Shown here: positions 5,229 through 8,448 of the stretch, piece by piece
How positions within the stretch are numbered: position 1 is the stretch's first letter
How the letters are laid out: each line of letters opens with the position of its first letter
From: Chryseosolibacter sp036402115
GTDB taxonomy: Bacteria > Bacteroidota > Bacteroidia > Cytophagales > Cyclobacteriaceae
DNA: 8,448 nt
NCBI GenBank assembly: GCA_036402115.1
Contig: DASWTM010000042.1
Coordinates: 1-8,448, forward strand
Direction: 5' to 3'
Position numbers and translations under genes: made by a program
Notes under the pieces: model-generated
Told to the model about the DNA's origin: nothing
Seen by the model: the letters and a program-made list of their open reading frames with translations, nothing else
The model's database searches: none

Positions 5229-5654
5229 ATGAGCCCACTACAAATTAAAATGGTGAGAGAAACCTGGGGTTTCGTTATCGCCAAATCAGACAAGGCGGGA
5301 GAATTATTTTACTCGCGGCTGTTTGAGGTTGCTCCGGGTGTCCGGCCACTATTCAAAGAAGATATCACCTTGCAGGCACGGAAACTTATGAATACCGTCA
5401 CCTATATCGTAACGAAGCTGGATAAGATCGATACAATTATCGGTGAAGTAAAATCGCTCGCACAACGTCACAAAAAATATGGTGCGTTGAAGGAACATTA
5501 TCCGGTAGTGGGTGATTGCCTGATCTACACATTGAAAACCGGTCTTGGTGACCGGTGGAATCCTCAGATTGAGGCCGCGTGGATTGCGGTATATAAGGCG
5601 CTCTCTACCGCAATGATCGAAGCACAAGAGGAGGTTCCGCGGAGGTTTGCATAA
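5229..5654 (+). CDS. Single-domain bacterial globin
   Basis: A 141-residue haem protein like Vitreoscilla haemoglobin and the globin part of flavohaemoglobins, with no reductase domain; roles in the family are oxygen binding and nitric oxide removal in the cytoplasm. Visible key residues are Tyr28 at B10 (ELFYSRLFEV), Phe42 at CD1 (RPLF), Gln49 at E7 (ITLQARKL) and the proximal haem ligand His81 at F8 (AQRHKKYG), followed by the typical EHYPVVGD (89-96). The Tyr/Gln distal pair is that of the flavohaemoglobin-like group. The ATG at 5229 begins at helix A; ATGs at 5199 and 5205 would add 10 or 8 residues. No ribosome-binding site is seen. It is transcribed alone and ends at its own terminator (5678-5712). 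Confidence 0.92.
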   Translation: MSPLQIKMVRETWGFVIAKSDKAGELFYSRLFEVAPGVRPLFKEDITLQARKLMNTVTYIVTKLDKIDTIIGEVKSLAQRHKKYGALKEHYPVVGDCLIYTLKTGLGDRWNPQIEAAWIAVYKALSTAMIEAQEEVPRRFA

Positions 5655-5677
5655 AACATTTAGTGTTAGAAGAAGAG

Positions 5678-5712
5678 GATCACCGTGAGGAGTTGCTGTG
5701 ATCTTTTTTTTT
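5678..5712 (+). terminator. Intrinsic terminator of the globin gene
   Basis: A perfect 6-bp stem, GATCAC (5678-5683) and GTGATC (5698-5703), with a 14-base loop, followed by nine T (5704-5712). It lies 24 bp after the globin stop and directly before the stop codon of the convergent DUF1801 gene. The long loop and modest stem make it a moderate terminator. On the minus strand it lacks a U-run. Confidence 0.7.
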
Positions 5713-5715
5713 GGC

Positions 5716-6162
5716 TTACGATCTATTTTTCTTCGTCTGCTTCGCCTTATTTTTTTGCTTCTTAAAGTTGTCGTCAAGTAAGGAAGCTTCAAACAGTAGC
5801 GCTCGGATTTGCGCTTCGTTGATGTCGCTGAGTGTTTTGAAGTACATGACGTAGACTTGCTTTCTTCCCTCAGCGAGCAATGCACCATCTTCATTGGCCA
5901 TTAGATTGCCGTAGCAAAATCCCAACGATGTGCCTTTTGCATTTTGGGTTTCTGTTGTGCGTTTGGGCCCCCAAAACACTGACGCTGGCCAGATGAAGCA
6001 TATCATACGATGGTGTGTGTAGTAGGGGATGCCCATACCGAAATAAGCCTTTTCGGTCGCGGCTGGGAGACATTCCGAGACGATTGCCCGTAAGCGTTTA
6101 ACGAGGACCTGCTCGGTGCGGGGCAGGTTCATGATCATTTCGTCTACCGTTTTTTCAGCCAT
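5716..6162 (-). CDS. DUF1801 / YdhG-like protein
   Basis: A 148-residue protein of the DUF1801 (YdhG-like) family, small alpha/beta proteins sometimes described as iron-chaperone-like; the reaction is not established. Recognised from VDEMIMNLP (6-14), the helix ending SECLPAATEKAYFGMGIPYY (29-48) and the strand HRMICFIWPA (51-60). The C-terminus is strongly basic (about 134-147, FKKQKNKAKQTKKN), which could bind nucleic acid or simply be a disordered tail. The ATG at 6162 matches the family start; a GTG at 6195 would add 11 residues. It lies 64 bp behind the YhcH-type gene on the same strand and may be co-transcribed with it. It converges with the globin gene. Confidence 0.85.
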   Translation of the reverse strand: MAEKTVDEMIMNLPRTEQVLVKRLRAIVSECLPAATEKAYFGMGIPYYTHHRMICFIWPASVFWGPKRTTETQNAKGTSLGFCYGNLMANEDGALLAEGRKQVYVMYFKTLSDINEAQIRALLFEASLLDDNFKKQKNKAKQTKKNRS

Positions 6163-6226
6163 TATACAAGGTAATTCAAAATCTGCCTTTAGCACGATGT
6201 CTGGTTATACCAACGCATACTCAGCG

Positions 6227-6685
6227 CTACTCTGTTACCTTCACCTTAAATACCGCTTTTAAAACCTTTTGGATTGCACCTGACTGCATGCTCGGCATGT
6301 GCAGATCGTGCGGAAAGAAAATGGCGAATTGACCTTGTTTCACTTTTAACAGCGAATCATATTCCGGTTTGTAGAATGCAGCATCCCGGCTTTCATCATA
6401 GGCCGTTGTCGGTGTCTGGTTGGCAAATGTCTGCACACCCATTAATTCCTCACCACGCAGCATGTATTGGATGTCAATGTACTTTCTATGATTCTCCATG
6501 ACCCAATACACAGGTTCCTTTGTTTCATACTCCATGATAATCACAAACAGATCATCGCCCTGGATCTCATGTTTTCCAGGGGGCAGCAAGGTCATGTCAT
6601 TTGCAGCTATAAACTGAAATGCTTTCTTAAAGAGAGGTCCAAGAAATTCGTATCGCGAGGAATACCTGATGTCGTCAAGGATCAT
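6227..6685 (-). CDS. YhcH/YjgK/YiaL (DUF386) family protein
   Basis: A full-length 152-residue cupin-like protein of the YhcH/YjgK/YiaL family. Its best-known members act on sugar anomers in sialic acid use (NanQ type), and others sit in carbohydrate clusters. Metal-site motifs are intact: ENHRKYIDIQ with His66 and Asp71, FPHDLHMP with His126 and His129, and the closing KAVFKVKV (143-150). It lacks a signal peptide, so is predicted to be cytoplasmic. No sialic acid or other sugar catabolism gene adjoins it, so the substrate is unknown. The ATG at 6685 fits the usual MILDDI start. A possible -7 box (CAACTTTG, 6711-6718) lies upstream but has no well-spaced -33 partner. The DUF1801 gene follows after 64 bp. 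Confidence 0.9.
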   Translation of the reverse strand: MILDDIRYSSRYEFLGPLFKKAFQFIAANDMTLLPPGKHEIQGDDLFVIIMEYETKEPVYWVMENHRKYIDIQYMLRGEELMGVQTFANQTPTTAYDESRDAAFYKPEYDSLLKVKQGQFAIFFPHDLHMPSMQSGAIQKVLKAVFKVKVTE

Positions 6686-7029
6686 AGTGATGGATATGAT
6701 GGATAAGGGGCAAAGTTGAGGATCAGAGATTCAAAATACAAGAAGCATGGTTAAATCCCAAAGTCCAAAGCCAAATCCCAAATCCCAAAGTCCAAATCTC
6801 AAATCTCAAATTCCAAAATGCATATATTAAAATGCATTGTTTATATCGATATGGTTGGTTATTTGACTATTACGCGAATCGGGCAGTAGTCCGTATAGTT
6901 GGCGAGATTGGTTCCTGAGCTTTGGCTTTTTCTACAGATTGTTGGCCGATTCTGTAACTTCAATCACTTTCCCGAGTATTCCGTGCAACCAAAGCTGGCA
7001 AACCGAGTCTACTATTAAATTCACTTCCT
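6686..7029. other. Non-coding 344-bp divergent region
   Basis: This separates the YhcH-type gene (minus) from the FtsX-like permease (plus). It contains the AAATCCC heptamer array (6753-6814), a 14-bp-spaced direct repeat AAAATGCAT (6815-6823 and 6829-6837), and an AT-rich tract to about 6870. From 6870 to 7029 I see no hairpin terminator, no consensus promoter and no convincing short gene. Confidence 0.6.
6753..6814. repeat. Heptamer tandem array, about AAATCCC
   Basis: Nine units of near 7 bp: AAATCCC, AAAGTCC, a 6-bp AAAGCC, AAATCCC twice, AAAGTCC, AAATCTC twice and AAATTCC. The leading AAA is constant. The period continues without coding sense into AAAATGC at 6815 and, 14 bp later, at 6829. 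It is unrelated in sequence to the array at 1994-2063 but has the same unit length and an intergenic position. Confidence 0.85.
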
Positions 7030-8448
7030 ATGCTCAAGAATTATTTCAAGATCGCCTGGCGAAATCTTATCAAAAACAAGGTTTATTCATTCATCAATAT
7101 TGGCGGACTGGCGGTCGGCATGGGGGTGGCGATGTTGATCGCGCTCTGGATACATGATGAGCTGAGTTTTGATAAATACCATGCGAACTATGAGCGTATA
7201 GCGCAGGTGTTGCAGCACCAGACCTACAATGGTGAAATCGGAACGCAGGAGGCCAACCCAGCGCAGATGGCGGAGGAGATCCGCAATGTGTACGGAAGTG
7301 ATTTCAAATACGTTTTGCAGGCATCCTGGAACAACGACTACACGCTCACCTATGGTGACAAGATGTTCAATGTAAGTGGTTCTTATTTCGAACCCGAAGT
7401 TGCAGACATGCTGACGCTCGAAATGATTCATGGTACGAGGCAAGGATTAAAAGACATGAATACGATCCTCATTTCGGAATCCGTGGCAAGGATGTATTTT
7501 GATTCCATTGATCCGGTTGGAAAAGTGTTCCGGATGAACAACCGTGTGGATGTGACGGTGACTGGAGTGTATAAGGATCTTCCCTATAACTCTTCGTTCC
7601 GCGAATTGAAAGTAATCATGCCGTGGTCGTTGTACCTTAGTCAGAATACATGGATTCAGGAAATGGAAGAGCCCTGGGGAAGTAACTATACCCGCACGTT
7701 CGCCATGATAGCCGACCATGCCAACATGGAAGAGGTTTCCGCCAAGATCAAAGACGTGAAACTGAATAAAGTTTCGGAGGATGAGAGACGATATAATCCG
7801 ATTGTATTCCTTCATCCCATGAGCAAATGGCATCTGTATTCGGAATTCAAGCAAGGTGTGTTAGTCGGAGGTCGCATCAGCAATGTATGGCTTTTCGCAA
7901 CGATTGGGCTATTTGTTCTTATTCTGGCGTGTATCAATTTCATGAACCTGAGCACGGCTCGTTCGGAGAAACGTGCGAAAGAGGTGGGCATCCGCAAAGC
8001 GATAGGATCCGTAAGAAGGCAATTGATCTCACAATTTTTCAGCGAGTCAATTTTAATCGCCATGCTCGCTTTTCTATTTTCAATTATTTTGGTATTCCTT
8101 ATCCTCCCGCAGTTCAATTCGGTTGCCGATAAGCGTATCGTGCTTCCCTGGTTGAGCCCGCTCTTCTGGTCCTTTGGAATCGCGTTTAGTATTGTGACGG
8201 GTTTGCTAGCGGGTTTGTATCCGGCATTGTTTCTCTCTTCGTTTGAACCTGTGAAAACATTGAAGGGGACGTTTCGTGTAGGTAGGTATGCCTCGCTTCC
8301 GCGGAAGATTTTGGTAGTGGTACAATTCACGATTTCGACCACCTTGATCATTGGAACGATCGTGGTGTACAATCAAATTGAGTTTGCGCAGAACAGGCCG
8401 ATTGGATATAGTAAAGATGGTCTTGTGATGGTCGGTATGTCGGATGAA
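7030..8448 (+). CDS. FtsX-like/MacB-type ABC permease, 3'-truncated by the window edge
   Basis: 473 residues are visible of a protein that in this family is usually near 800. The N-terminus MLKNYFKIAWRN leads into TM1 (about 19-41, FINIGGLAVGMGVAMLIALW), then a large periplasmic MacB_PCD domain (about 45-280), TM2 (286-306), the conserved cytoplasmic STARSEKRAKEVGIRKAIGS (308-327), TM3 (340-360), TM4 (378-402, ending GLLAGLYPALFLSS) and TM5 (427-447) at the start of the second half. Such permeases work in the inner membrane with an ATPase like MacB/LolD in export or in mechanotransmission across the envelope; no ATPase gene is visible. Cytophagales carry many paralogues of this type, often as stand-alone genes. 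The ATG at 7030 matches the family N-terminus; no ribosome-binding site is seen. The export substrate is unknown. Confidence 0.93.
   Translation, partial: MLKNYFKIAWRNLIKNKVYSFINIGGLAVGMGVAMLIALWIHDELSFDKYHANYERIAQVLQHQTYNGEIGTQEANPAQMAEEIRNVYGSDFKYVLQASWNNDYTLTYGDKMFNVSGSYFEPEVADMLTLEMIHGTRQGLKDMNTILISESVARMYFDSIDPVGKVFRMNNRVDVTVTGVYKDLPYNSSFRELKVIMPWSLYLSQNTWIQEMEEPWGSNYTRTFAMIADHANMEEVSAKIKDVKLNKVSEDERRYNPIVFLHPMSKWHLYSEFKQGVLVGGRISNVWLFATIGLFVLILACINFMNLSTARSEKRAKEVGIRKAIGSVRRQLISQFFSESILIAMLAFLFSIILVFLILPQFNSVADKRIVLPWLSPLFWSFGIAFSIVTGLLAGLYPALFLSSFEPVKTLKGTFRVGRYASLPRKILVVVQFTISTTLIIGTIVVYNQIEFAQNRPIGYSKDGLVMVGMSDE

Noticed and set aside
5349..5894. Minus-strand open frame of 181 codons across the globin and DUF1801 ends
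   Set aside because: It overlaps two well-supported genes and reads through the globin terminator; its composition is low-complexity and basic.
6711..6741. Promoter for the YhcH-type gene (CAACTTTG)
   Set aside because: The -7 box has one mismatch and the only TTTG upstream is 13 bp away, too close; kept only as a remark in the gene entry.
6939..7157. Short plus-strand ORF of 72 codons overlapping the permease start
   Set aside because: It overlaps the conserved N-terminus of the permease in another frame and has no recognisable features.
7087..8372. Three minus-strand open frames within the permease gene
   Set aside because: All are antisense to the well-supported permease frame and show no family motif.

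Overview
The window looks like chromosomal DNA of a Bacteroidota bacterium, most likely of the Cytophagales type. The reasons are the family mix (an FtsX/MacB-type permease starting MLKNYFKIAWRN, a DUF4268 protein, a Tat-exported sugar isomerase-like protein, a LytTR response regulator), few Shine-Dalgarno sequences, and at least one near-perfect Bacteroidota promoter (TTTG, 20 bp, TATCTTTG). This is inference from sequence; no lineage marker such as rRNA is present.

Layout. Positions 1-1929 (minus strand) hold an RNA-repair locus: a strong promoter, a 26-codon ORF that starts at or very near the predicted transcription start, a structured leader ending in an intrinsic terminator, a small TPR protein gene, and rtcB (RNA ligase, its 3' part lost at the left edge). 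Positions 1930-2172 are non-coding and carry a 10-unit heptamer array. A Tat-signal sugar isomerase/epimerase (minus, 2173-3081) is divergent from a DinB-like gene (3210) and a DUF4268 gene (3740) on the plus strand. These converge, with a 13-bp gap, on a LytTR response regulator (minus, 4218-4955). Next come a single-domain globin (plus, 5229-5654) with its own terminator, then a DUF1801 gene and a YhcH/DUF386 gene (both minus, 5716-6685). A 344-bp non-coding stretch with a second heptamer array precedes an FtsX-like permease (plus, 7030 to the right edge, C-terminus missing).

The most interesting part is the leader upstream of the TPR-rtcB pair. Its RNA can fold in two mutually exclusive ways: the intrinsic terminator (stem 1771-1775/1782-1786 followed by eight U), or a longer interrupted helix (1816-1831 with 1781-1794) that captures the terminator's 5' arm. 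The 26-codon ORF stops beside that helix, so a ribosome reaching the stop codon should break it and favour termination, while absent or stalled translation should favour read-through. This has the architecture of translation-coupled attenuation in front of an RNA-repair ligase. It is a hypothesis from reading the bases; no energy calculation or comparative search was possible. A standalone structured small RNA is the main alternative.

The other genes are mostly single-gene housekeeping or stress-type functions with no evident common pathway. No transposase, phage gene, tRNA, rRNA or CRISPR array was seen.
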